A DNA stretch of 64,000 bases. It comes from Mycobacterium sp. 3519A. GTDB taxonomy: Bacteria; Actinomycetota; Actinomycetes; Mycobacteriales; Mycobacteriaceae. The notes beneath the pieces were generated by a model, which saw only the letters and a list, made by a program, of their open reading frames with translations, was not told the DNA's origin and did not search any database. Positions within the stretch are counted from its first letter, which is position 1. Each line of letters begins with the position of its first letter. Location of the stretch: the NCBI RefSeq assembly GCF_900240945.1, contig NZ_OESG01000013.1, positions 2,193,622-2,257,621 on the forward strand, read 5' to 3'. Below, piece after piece: positions 17,108 through 25,436 of this stretch. The position numbers were made by a program, and so were the translations under genes.

Positions 17108-19400
17108 GGACGAAGTAGTTCTCCTCCTCTTCGAGGAAGTGCAGGCGCAGCACCGCGTACAGCCCGTACAGGCAGGCCAGCAGATCCTCCACTTGGTCCG
17201 GTTGTATTGCACCACTGTCCTGCGCGAGCCTGATGTGGGTGGCGATCCGATCGGACAGTCGCTGGATCTCGGCGTGGGTTCGGCTCATCGGCGCCGTCGC
17301 TTCGTCGCTGCCGAGCGGCCGTGCCAGGGCCGGGTAGAGCTCTGTTTCCTCAGCCTGTTCGTGCGGCAGAATCTGCTCGGTCAGGAAGGTGTTGGCGCGC
17401 ACCAATGTCTCGAGTGCAACCGTGTCGGCCCCGGCGGCGAGCCGGTCGGCGGCGTCGCGCAGCAGTGCGAGTGTGTCGCGCATTTCGTCGTGTTCAGCCG
17501 CGAAACGCCGCAGCATCTCTTCGGTTTCGGCCGGCAACAGAATCTCGATGTCAGGATTCCCTCGCAGTGCACGCAGTGCGTTCAGAATGACTGCGACGTC
17601 GATGCCCTCCTGCAACAACGCGCCGGCGGCCGGCGGCAACCAACCCAGCGCCGCAATCACCATCGCGACCAATGACAACACCATGCCAACCGCAGCGCTC
17701 TGCACCGCAATCCGTCTGGACCACCGTGCGATGTCCATCGCGTCCGCGAGTCGGTCCAACCGGTCGGTGGTCAACACGATGTCGGCAGCCTCCGACGACG
17801 CAGTCGTCCCGCGCGCACCCATCGCGACACCCACTGTCGCCGCGGCCAACGCGGGAGCGTCGTTGACTCCGTCGCCGACCATCACAGTGGTCGCACGGGC
17901 CCGTTCGGTGCGGACCGCTGCGACCTTGTCGGCCGGACTCTGCTGTGCATAGACCTCGTCAAGCCCGAGCACCGTGGCCACCTCGCGGGCCGGCTCGGCG
18001 CGATCGCCAGTCAGCATCACCAGGCGATTCAGCCCGGCGGCCCGCAAGCGGCGAATAGTGCGGGGAGCAGTGCGCCGCAACGGATCCCGCAGCAAAACGG
18101 CACCGATCAGCGCGCCGTCGACGGTAACCCAAGCGACGGCCGCCGAGTCAAGGCTGGCGCGGTTCATCGCTGCGCGCGCCCAACCCGCGTCGATCTCCTC
18201 GTCGAGCACCTTGCCGACGTGAACGCGGTGGTCGGCGACCGTGGCGGTCACGCCGCGGCCTGCCTCTTCACTGACCTCCGTGGGGAGCAGCAGTCGCAGT
18301 CCGCGCGCCAGCGCTTCGGTGACAATTGCCTCGGCCAGCACGTGTGGCGACATCTGGTCAACTGATGCGGCGAGGCGAAGTACCTCGGTGGTGTCATGTT
18401 CTGGTGAAGCCAGAATTTCGACTACTTTCGGCTGGCCCATGGTGAGTGTGCCGGTTTTGTCCATCACCAGAGTCGTTGCATGACCGAGGTTTTCCAGGGC
18501 ACCTCCGCTGCGGATCACGACACCGTGACGCGACGCGCGTGACAGCCCCGAAACAATGGCTACTGGCGCAGCCAGTAGCAGGGGACACGGTGTCGCCACG
18601 ACCAGGACGGCAACCGCGCGCACGGCGGAGCCGCTGGCCAGCCAGGCACCGCCTGCGATCAGTAACGCCAAAGGCAGGAACCACGCTGCGTAACGATCCG
18701 CCAGTCGGACTATCGGGGCGTTTTCCGCTCCTGCTTGTTCGGCCAGTCGCACGATGCCGGCGTAGGTGCTGTCTGCCGCTGTCGCCGTTGCCCGCAGCTC
18801 AAAAGCATTGCCTGCATTGACCACGCCGCTGCGGACCGGTTCGCCGGGGGCGCGCTCGACCGGCAGCGATTCGCCTGTCAGCACCGATTCGTCCAACACT
18901 GCAGGTTCGTCTCGGATCCGGCCGTCGACGGGCACCACCTCGCCGGGCGCGACGACCAGCACATCGTCGACGAGCACCTCGTTGAGCGGTATCACGGTGA
19001 CGGCGGCACCGACGCGCCGCCGCGCGAATCGTGGCGCGTGCTCCAGCAGGGCACGCAGATCGTGGGTGGCTCGGCGTTCCGCCGCCGCTTCCAGTGCGCG
19101 CCCGCTGGCGAGCATCACCGCGATCAACGCCCCGGCGACGTACTCGCCGACGAACAGCGTGCCGAGAAGCGACAGTACCGCGATCACGTCTACACCGGCC
19201 CTGCCGCGCCGCAGGGCAGCGAGGACCCACAGCACCGCAGGAATCAGCGCAACCAGTGTGCCGGCGATCCAGCACCAGTCGGCAACATCGCGGTAGCCGG
19301 TCAGCCAGGCGATCCCGCCCGCGGCGAGCGCACCGACGGTGAGCACGACAAGCGTGGACACGGCCAACAGTCGGTGCGAAATCCGTTCTTCGATCGACAT
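17079..19400 (-). CDS. P1B-5-type heavy-metal ATPase with C-terminal hemerythrin domain
   Basis: 773 residues from the ATG at 19400, which has AGGAGG eight bases upstream; the frame continues upstream as low-quality sequence inside the neighbouring gene and is not used. The membrane metal site is TPCPLLLAAP, phosphorylation is at DKTGTLTMG, and the ATP hinge is GDGVNDAPAL. There is no N-terminal metal-binding domain. After the last helices (about 600) a hemerythrin-like HHE domain follows, with His/Glu ligands in AEHDEMRD, PHEQAEETE, SRTHAEIQ and RLHFLEEEEN. The TPCP motif with a C-terminal hemerythrin domain defines the P1B-5 subgroup, reported to export Ni/Fe and to sense O2 or redox through the diiron site. 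It is last gene of the ppsA-mgtA operon. Confidence 0.92.
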   Translation of the reverse strand: MSIEERISHRLLAVSTLVVLTVGALAAGGIAWLTGYRDVADWCWIAGTLVALIPAVLWVLAALRRGRAGVDVIAVLSLLGTLFVGEYVAGALIAVMLASGRALEAAAERRATHDLRALLEHAPRFARRRVGAAVTVIPLNEVLVDDVLVVAPGEVVPVDGRIRDEPAVLDESVLTGESLPVERAPGEPVRSGVVNAGNAFELRATATAADSTYAGIVRLAEQAGAENAPIVRLADRYAAWFLPLALLIAGGAWLASGSAVRAVAVLVVATPCPLLLAAPVAIVSGLSRASRHGVVIRSGGALENLGHATTLVMDKTGTLTMGQPKVVEILASPEHDTTEVLRLAASVDQMSPHVLAEAIVTEALARGLRLLLPTEVSEEAGRGVTATVADHRVHVGKVLDEEIDAGWARAAMNRASLDSAAVAWVTVDGALIGAVLLRDPLRRTAPRTIRRLRAAGLNRLVMLTGDRAEPAREVATVLGLDEVYAQQSPADKVAAVRTERARATTVMVGDGVNDAPALAAATVGVAMGARGTTASSEAADIVLTTDRLDRLADAMDIARWSRRIAVQSAAVGMVLSLVAMVIAALGWLPPAAGALLQEGIDVAVILNALRALRGNPDIEILLPAETEEMLRRFAAEHDEMRDTLALLRDAADRLAAGADTVALETLVRANTFLTEQILPHEQAEETELYPALARPLGSDEATAPMSRTHAEIQRLSDRIATHIRLAQDSGAIQPDQVEDLLACLYGLYAVLRLHFLEEEENYFVLTDDQPEAG

Positions 19401-19408
19401 TCGACCTC

Positions 19409-22018
19409 CTACGTCGGTGACGGCAGACGTCCCGGATGGCTGAACCTGGCGGCGCGCCGATGGATGCGATGTGCCCGCCCGCGGGTGCGGTGTGGCTGGC
19501 CGGCCAGTCGCATCGGTTCGGCGTAGAACGCCGTCTTCGTGAGCTCGACGAGAACGAGATAGATGACCGTGAGACCCACCAGCGCCGCGAAGAATTGCCA
19601 GGGGAGCGCGATGAAGCCGAGCCGGTGCGACAGCGGCGACAGCGTCAGCGCGATACCGACTGCGACCACCGCGAAGGCGGCCAGCGTCAGCACGGTACCG
19701 GGTCGGCTGCGGAGAAACGGCACCCGACGCGTGCGGATCGCGAAGATGATCAGCGTCTGTGTGGCGAGCGATTCCACGAACCAGCCGGTGCGGAACTGCG
19801 CCGGCCCCGCGTGCAAGACACCCAGCATCAGACCGAAGGTGAGGAAGTCGAACAATGAGCTGATCGGGCCGAAGGTCAGCATGAAGCGCCGGATGAACGC
19901 GATGTTCCAATGCGATGGGGCATGGAGCTGCTCGTCGTCGACCCGGTCGGTCGGAATCGCCAGCTGGGAGCTGTCGTACAACAAGTTGTTCAGCAGGATC
20001 TGGCTGGGCAGCATCGGCAAGAAAGTGAGCACCGCCGAGGCCGCTGCCGCGCTGAACATGTTGCCGAAATTGCTCGATGTGCCCATCAATACGTACTTGA
20101 TGGTGTTGGCGAAAATGCGTCGACCCTCAGCCACGCCAGCCGCGAGCACGCCGAGGTCCTTTTCGAGCAGGACGACGTCGGCAGCATCCTTGGCCACGTC
20201 TGTCGCGGTGTCCACAGAGATTCCAACGTCCGCCGAGTGCAGCGCCAAGGCGTCATTCACGCCGTCGCCGAGAAAACCGACCGATCTTCCTGTGCGTCGC
20301 AACGACGAGATCAACCGGGCTTTCTGCTCCGGCGACATCCTGGCGAAGATTGTCCCATCACGGGCCGCGATATCGAGTTCGGCATCATCCATCTGGTCAA
20401 GGGCTGCGCCGGTCAAGGTTCCCTTCGAAACCAAACCGAGTTCGGTGCAGACAATCTCGGCCACCAGAGGGTTGTCACCCGTTGCCACTTTGACTTCGAT
20501 GCCCAGCGCCGCCAACTGGGCCAAGGAGTCACGAGCAGCCGCCTTGGGATTGTCAGCGAACACAAGGAAGCCGTCGAGCGTCAGCGCGCACTCGTCGCTA
20601 GCCGTCAGTGTCGTCAAACCGGGCGCGCCCTTGCTGGCGACGGCGACCACCCGTCTGCCCGCAGCGAACAGCGCTGCCAGCGTCTGCTGGGCACGGTCCG
20701 GCGTATCGACGCACCGGGCCAGCACCTGTTCGGGAGCGCCTTTGGTGATCAGTGTTCGGTCGGCCGCCTCCTCGACGACGACAGTAGTGGCCCTGCGGGT
20801 GTGGTCGAAAGGCATCATCGCGACGCGGGCGACACCCCGGATACCCGGTCGACCCTCCCACAGCGCGGCATCCATCTCGTTGGAACTCGTACCGCCCGCC
20901 TCCACGTCGACGTCGGTGGCCATGAGACCTTGGCGCAGAACCGAATCCGATTGACGGCCTGTCGGATCGATCGCCTCGATGAACCTGATGCGCCCGTCGG
21001 TCAGCGTGCCGGTCTTGTCCGTAATGAGGATGTCGATGTCACCGAGGTCCTCGATGCAGACCAGTCGCTTCACGAGCACCTTGAGTTGCGCGAGCCGACG
21101 TGACCCGGCGGCGAGGCTGGTGCTCACGACGGCAGGAAGGAGTTGCGGAGTGATCCCAACGGCGATGGCGAGGCCAAACAACGCGGAATCGATGAGGGGC
21201 CGTCGCAACAGCAGGTTGATGGCGATGATGACGACGGTCAGAGTGAGGGCCACGCGCAGCAACAGGTACGAGAAGCGGCGAAGCCCGCTCTGGAATTCGG
21301 TTTCCGGTTGGTGCTCACCCAATCCCGCCGCGATGCGGCCGAACTCGGCACTGGCGCCGGTGGCGTACACCACGGCGGTCGCTTCGCCCGCGCTGACCAC
21401 GGTGCCCATGAAGGCCAGGTTGTTGGCGTCGGCGAGCGCCACATCGCCCGCCGTCGAGTCGACCGATTTCTCGGTGGCGGTGGACTCGCCGGTCAGAATG
21501 CTCTCGTTGCACTCGAGGCCGTTGACTTCGACCAGCCGGACATCGGCGGGGATGAGCTGGCCCAGCTCGAGCTGGATGACGTCGCCGGGCACCAGAGCAT
21601 TGACGTCCACCTTGGTCAGGCGGCCGTCACGGCGCGCCACCGCGTTGTGGTGAACACGTGAATGCAGCGCCGCCGTCGCGCGTTCGGCACGGTACTCGTT
21701 GACGAAACTCAGCGCGATGCTGACCAGCAAGATGATGCCGATGATCACCGCCTGAGTGCTGTCTCCCAGGAAGAACGACAGCACGGCCGTCACCGCGAGC
21801 AGACCGAGCACCGCATTGTTGAGTTGGCGCATCAGGATCGCAGCCGCACTGACCCGATGGCTGCGAACCGAATTCGGGCCGTAGCGGGCCAATCGCGCCT
21901 CGGCCTCTGCTGTCGAGAGCCCGTCTGCCGAGGTGTTCAGCCAGTTCATCACGTCGGCGAGGGAGGCTGCGGCGACGTGTTGTTGGTCGACAGCCTTCTC
22001 GCCGAGAGCCGTCGTCAC
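19409..22018 (-). CDS. MgtA-type (P3B) P-type ATPase
   Basis: 869 residues with a cation-ATPase N-terminal domain, TGES actuator motif (ESILTGEST), GITPQLLPAVVSTSLAAGSR before the phosphorylation site, DKTGTLTDG, and GDGVNDALALHSADVGISVD. The last motif has Leu in place of the usual Pro in NDAPAL. The helix motifs match magnesium-importing MgtA/MgtB more than Ca or K ATPases. By position it parallels M. tuberculosis ctpF, a DosR-regulated cation ATPase of another subgroup. It lies eight bases upstream of the hemerythrin-ATPase gene and six bases downstream of the PEP synthase gene. Confidence 0.88.
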   Translation of the reverse strand: MTTALGEKAVDQQHVAAASLADVMNWLNTSADGLSTAEAEARLARYGPNSVRSHRVSAAAILMRQLNNAVLGLLAVTAVLSFFLGDSTQAVIIGIILLVSIALSFVNEYRAERATAALHSRVHHNAVARRDGRLTKVDVNALVPGDVIQLELGQLIPADVRLVEVNGLECNESILTGESTATEKSVDSTAGDVALADANNLAFMGTVVSAGEATAVVYATGASAEFGRIAAGLGEHQPETEFQSGLRRFSYLLLRVALTLTVVIIAINLLLRRPLIDSALFGLAIAVGITPQLLPAVVSTSLAAGSRRLAQLKVLVKRLVCIEDLGDIDILITDKTGTLTDGRIRFIEAIDPTGRQSDSVLRQGLMATDVDVEAGGTSSNEMDAALWEGRPGIRGVARVAMMPFDHTRRATTVVVEEAADRTLITKGAPEQVLARCVDTPDRAQQTLAALFAAGRRVVAVASKGAPGLTTLTASDECALTLDGFLVFADNPKAAARDSLAQLAALGIEVKVATGDNPLVAEIVCTELGLVSKGTLTGAALDQMDDAELDIAARDGTIFARMSPEQKARLISSLRRTGRSVGFLGDGVNDALALHSADVGISVDTATDVAKDAADVVLLEKDLGVLAAGVAEGRRIFANTIKYVLMGTSSNFGNMFSAAAASAVLTFLPMLPSQILLNNLLYDSSQLAIPTDRVDDEQLHAPSHWNIAFIRRFMLTFGPISSLFDFLTFGLMLGVLHAGPAQFRTGWFVESLATQTLIIFAIRTRRVPFLRSRPGTVLTLAAFAVVAVGIALTLSPLSHRLGFIALPWQFFAALVGLTVIYLVLVELTKTAFYAEPMRLAGQPHRTRGRAHRIHRRAARFSHPGRLPSPT

Positions 22019-22024
22019 GGTGAC

Positions 22025-24286
22025 TTACCGTGCCGATTCCAGGAGCAGGCGCCGTTCGGCGGCTGCGATGGTCCGCCGAGCGGCACCGAGGGCATCGGGG
22101 TTCACCGACACCGACGTGATACCCATTCGGACCAGGTGTTCGGCGAAGGCCGGCTTCGTCGACGGCGCCTGACCACACAGCGAGGACGTGATCCCGAATT
22201 TGCGTGCGGTGGCGATGATCTGGCCGATGGCATCGAGCACCGCGGGGTCGGATTCGTCGAAAAGCTCTGCGCAAATGTCGGAATCGCGGTCGACTCCGAG
22301 GACCAGTTGGGTCAGGTCGTTGCTGCCGATGGATACACCGTCGATGCCCATCCCGATGTACTCGGGCAGCCAGTGCACCACCGACGGCACCTCGGCCATC
22401 ACCCAGCGATGAAGTCCACGTTGGCGGCCAAGCGGGCTCGCGTCGACCAACGCCAGACATTCCTCGAGCTCCCACCGGGTGCGCACGAACGGAATCATCA
22501 AGTGCACATTCGGCGACTGTTCCCGCACCCGCGCCAGAGCTTGCAGTTCGAGTGCGAACAGGTCGGGTTCCTTGATGTAGCGGTAACAGCCCCGGTAGCC
22601 GATCATCGGGTTGTGTTCCTCGGGCTCGAAGGACTCGCCACCCTTGAGGCCGCGGAATTCGTTGGTGCGGAAGTCCGTTGCGCGGTACACGACCGGACGC
22701 GGCGCGAACGCAGCGGCGATCCGGCCGACCGATGCCACCATTCCGTCAACGAGCAGGTTCTGCTCGCCACTGGCCATGAGATCCCGAGGATGACGCCCAC
22801 CGAGCGCCTCGGTCAACATGAACTCGGCGCGCAGCAGGCCGACCCCGTCAGGACCCTGCGCCGCAACAGCTTCCGCCGTGTCCGGCATGGCCAGGTTCAC
22901 ATACACCTTGGTGCCCGTCACCTCCGCCTGGAGCGCCGGTTCGCGCCGCTCGGTAACGGCCGCGACCGGCGTCGGTGTCAGCACCCCTGACACCACTCGG
23001 CCGTGGCCACCGTCGACGGTGACCGTCGTACCATCGTGCAAATCCCGAGTGGCACTGCGTGTTCCGACGACACACGGCACCCCCAACTCGCGCGCTACGA
23101 TCGCGGCGTGACACGTCATGCCGCCCGTGTCGGTCACCAACGCCGCCGCCCGGCGGATCGTGGGCAACCAATCGGGATTGGTCATCTGCGCGACCAGGAT
23201 CTCGCCCGCCATCAACCGGTCGCCCTCGTCAGGGTTGCCCAGCACGCGAACCTTGCCAGACGCAATTCCTGGGGCGGCGGCGAGCCCACGGGCCAGCACC
23301 GCATGCTTCTCCGATGACGGCGCGGTCAGATGGCGCAGCGTCGTGATCGGCCGCGCCTGCACGAGGTAGGTGTTGCCCTTCGAAATCGCCCACTCGGTGT
23401 CCTGCGGGCATCCGTTGTGTTGTTCGGTAGCGATCGCGAGTTCGGCGATGCGCCGAAGCTCACCGTCGTCGAGAACCCTCGAATCGGCCTGCGCGGCGTC
23501 GAGGTCTACCCGCGTGTCGTGCCCGTCAGGACCCCGCACGATCTTGAACGCCTTGTGCCCCAGCCTGACGTCGAGCACGTCGAGCGTCTCCTTCGACACG
23601 ATGTAGGTGTCGGGCTCGACCTCGCCGGACACCACGACCTCGCCGAGCCCGAACGCGCCTTCGATGACCACGCGGTCCTCAGCGCCGTTGCTCGGGTCGG
23701 CGGTGAATGCCACACCCGCTTTCTCGGAGTCGATCATCTGTTGGACCACGACGGCCATGGCGGGATCACCGGTGAAGTCCCTGCTGGCGCGGTAGGTGAC
23801 CACCCGAGGGCTGAACAGCGACATCCAGCACCGGAGCACCGCATCGATCAGGCCCTCTTCGCCGCTGACGTTGGTGATCGTCGCGTTCATTCCCGCGAAC
23901 GACGCGTCGCGGCCATCCTCACCGGTGGCCGAGGAACGGACCGCGACCACCGTGTTCGACCCGAGTCGGCGGTGTGCGGCAAGGATCTCGTCGCGGATCG
24001 CCTCGGTCACCCCCGCCTTCTGCACAAGAGCTTGCATCCGCTCGCACAACTCGGGCAGACGCGTCGGGTCGGCGGTCAAGGCCTCCCGATGAAGCTTGCT
24101 GAGCTCGCCGTCGACGCCACCCTCCCGCATCGAGTGGCGGTAGCAGTCGCGCAGCAGCACGAAGCCGGGGGGCACCGGAAGCTTTTCCGCGACCATCTCG
24201 CCCATGTTCGCGCCCTTGCCGCCGGCCTCCTCGGCATCGGTGATTCGCAGCGTCGAGATGTCCCGCACGTAGGTGTCGCTTCGCAT
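22025..24286 (-). CDS. ppsA: phosphoenolpyruvate synthase
   Basis: 753 residues from the ATG at 24286 (AAAAGG upstream; another ATG 18 bases earlier is possible). The N-terminal ATP-grasp-like domain begins ITDAEEAGGKGANMGEMV. The swivelling phosphohistidine domain has the catalytic His in GGMTCHAAIVARELG, and the C-terminal PEP/pyruvate TIM barrel ends with the catalytic Cys in SLCGQAPS. It makes PEP from pyruvate and ATP, yielding AMP and phosphate. It is somewhat shorter than typical PpsA (about 790). It heads the leftward operon and shares its promoter gap, with two DosR-like boxes, with the divergent pfkB gene. Confidence 0.93.
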   Translation of the reverse strand: MRSDTYVRDISTLRITDAEEAGGKGANMGEMVAEKLPVPPGFVLLRDCYRHSMREGGVDGELSKLHREALTADPTRLPELCERMQALVQKAGVTEAIRDEILAAHRRLGSNTVVAVRSSATGEDGRDASFAGMNATITNVSGEEGLIDAVLRCWMSLFSPRVVTYRASRDFTGDPAMAVVVQQMIDSEKAGVAFTADPSNGAEDRVVIEGAFGLGEVVVSGEVEPDTYIVSKETLDVLDVRLGHKAFKIVRGPDGHDTRVDLDAAQADSRVLDDGELRRIAELAIATEQHNGCPQDTEWAISKGNTYLVQARPITTLRHLTAPSSEKHAVLARGLAAAPGIASGKVRVLGNPDEGDRLMAGEILVAQMTNPDWLPTIRRAAALVTDTGGMTCHAAIVARELGVPCVVGTRSATRDLHDGTTVTVDGGHGRVVSGVLTPTPVAAVTERREPALQAEVTGTKVYVNLAMPDTAEAVAAQGPDGVGLLRAEFMLTEALGGRHPRDLMASGEQNLLVDGMVASVGRIAAAFAPRPVVYRATDFRTNEFRGLKGGESFEPEEHNPMIGYRGCYRYIKEPDLFALELQALARVREQSPNVHLMIPFVRTRWELEECLALVDASPLGRQRGLHRWVMAEVPSVVHWLPEYIGMGIDGVSIGSNDLTQLVLGVDRDSDICAELFDESDPAVLDAIGQIIATARKFGITSSLCGQAPSTKPAFAEHLVRMGITSVSVNPDALGAARRTIAAAERRLLLESAR

Positions 24287-24363
24287 GACACCAGCCTTTT
24301 GCATCGCGTCGCGCACACGTAGCGCCCGAGGACCACACCCCACGCGCTGAAGGTCACGAATGC

Positions 24364-24383
24364 GTAGGGCACAAAGTCCCAAT
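24364..24383. promoter_or_regulatory. DosR-box-like site
   Basis: GTAGGGCACAAAGTCCCAAT: GGG and GTCCC at the right spacing, 78 bp upstream of ppsA on the divergent strand. Confidence 0.7.
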
Positions 24384-24390
24384 CTGTTCA

Positions 24391-24410
24391 CGTGGGACTT
24401 CGGTCTCTAT
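24391..24410. promoter_or_regulatory. DosR-box-like site, near-consensus
   Basis: CGTGGGACTTCGGTCTCTAT: perfect GGGACTT left half and GTCTC right half, 34 bp upstream of the pfkB start. Confidence 0.85.
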
Positions 24411-24443
24411 CGCGCAGGCCGGCCGGGTAGTCGGATCGACGGC

Positions 24444-25436
24444 ATGGAGCAAACGACCGGGCCGACCATCGTCACCCTGACGATGAACCCCGCACTGGAC
24501 ATCAGTACCAATGCCGATGTCGTCCGCGCCACCAACAAGATCCGATGCGGCGCCGCACGCTACGACGCCGGAGGTGGCGGCATCAACGTCGCGAAGGTGG
24601 CCCACGTCCTGGGCGAGTCGGTATCGGCGGTGTACGCGGCGGGTGGTACGACCGGGCAGGTGCTGACCGACCTGCTGGTCGCCGACGGCGTTCCGGTCCG
24701 GCGCGTCGACATCACCGCCCCGACCCGAGAGAACTTCACGGTCAACGAGGTCAGCACGGGCCTGCAGTACCGGTTCGTGCTTCCTGGGCCGTGCCTGAGG
24801 TTCGAGGAACAACAACAGTGCCTCGCTGAACTCCGCGATGCGGCGGCATCAGCCAAATACGTGGTGGCCAGTGGGAGTCTGCCGCCGGGCGCGCCGGTGA
24901 ACTTCTATCAGCAGGTGGCGCTGATTTGTCGTGAGCTGGGCACACCGCTGGTGCTCGATACATCGGGGGGCGGGCTGCGGCACATCACCTCCGGTGTGTT
25001 CCTGTTGAAGGCGAGCCTGCGCGAGCTGACAGAATGCGCTGGGCGAGAACTCGTCTCGGAAGCAGAACAACTGGCCGCGGCGCACGAAATCATCGACTGC
25101 GGCCAGGCGCAGGCCGTCGTGGTATCGCTCGGCTCCGAAGGCGCACTGTTGACCACGGCACACGAGAGTCTGCGCTTTCCCGCCATTCCCATGCGGGCGC
25201 TCAGTGGGGTGGGTGCCGGCGACGCGATGGTCGCCGCGATCACGGTGGGTTTGAGCCGAGGCTGGCCGCTGAGCACGTCAGTGCGCTACGGAATCGCCGC
25301 GGGCGCCGCCATGCTGATGACGCCCGGCACCCAGCCATGCACGCGGGCCGACGCAGAACGACTCTTCGAAGTCGCCGAGCACCCAGTCGATCTCGAGGCA
25401 GTCCGTCACCCTGGCGTCGAGGGAGCGTTCGTCTGA
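24444..25436 (+). CDS. pfkB: PfkB-family sugar kinase (Rv2029c-like phosphofructokinase)
   Basis: 330 residues from the ATG at 24444. PfkB-family motifs are intact: VTLTMNPALDIS at the N-terminus, the substrate-binding AGGGGINVAKVAHVLG, and the C-terminal anion-hole/catalytic GVGAGDAMVA with its Asp. It is a close match to M. tuberculosis PfkB (Rv2029c), a DosR-regulon fructose-6-phosphate kinase not inhibited by ATP. The start is set after the DosR-like boxes. Its stop overlaps the otsB1 start (TGATG). Confidence 0.93.
   Translation: MEQTTGPTIVTLTMNPALDISTNADVVRATNKIRCGAARYDAGGGGINVAKVAHVLGESVSAVYAAGGTTGQVLTDLLVADGVPVRRVDITAPTRENFTVNEVSTGLQYRFVLPGPCLRFEEQQQCLAELRDAAASAKYVVASGSLPPGAPVNFYQQVALICRELGTPLVLDTSGGGLRHITSGVFLLKASLRELTECAGRELVSEAEQLAAAHEIIDCGQAQAVVVSLGSEGALLTTAHESLRFPAIPMRALSGVGAGDAMVAAITVGLSRGWPLSTSVRYGIAAGAAMLMTPGTQPCTRADAERLFEVAEHPVDLEAVRHPGVEGAFV

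Noticed and set aside
19401..19910. In-frame 170-codon N-terminal extension of the hemerythrin ATPase gene
   Set aside because: It is Arg/His-rich, lies inside the MgtA-type gene on the same strand in another frame, and the ATG at 19400 has a strong RBS and the normal family start.
21662..22990. 442-codon open frame opposite the PEP synthase and MgtA-type genes
   Set aside because: It spans two well-supported genes on the other strand and has an Arg/His/Gln-rich shadow composition.
25034..25435. Upstream extension of the otsB1 frame
   Set aside because: It is the shadow frame of pfkB; the start overlapping the pfkB stop gives the expected N-terminus.
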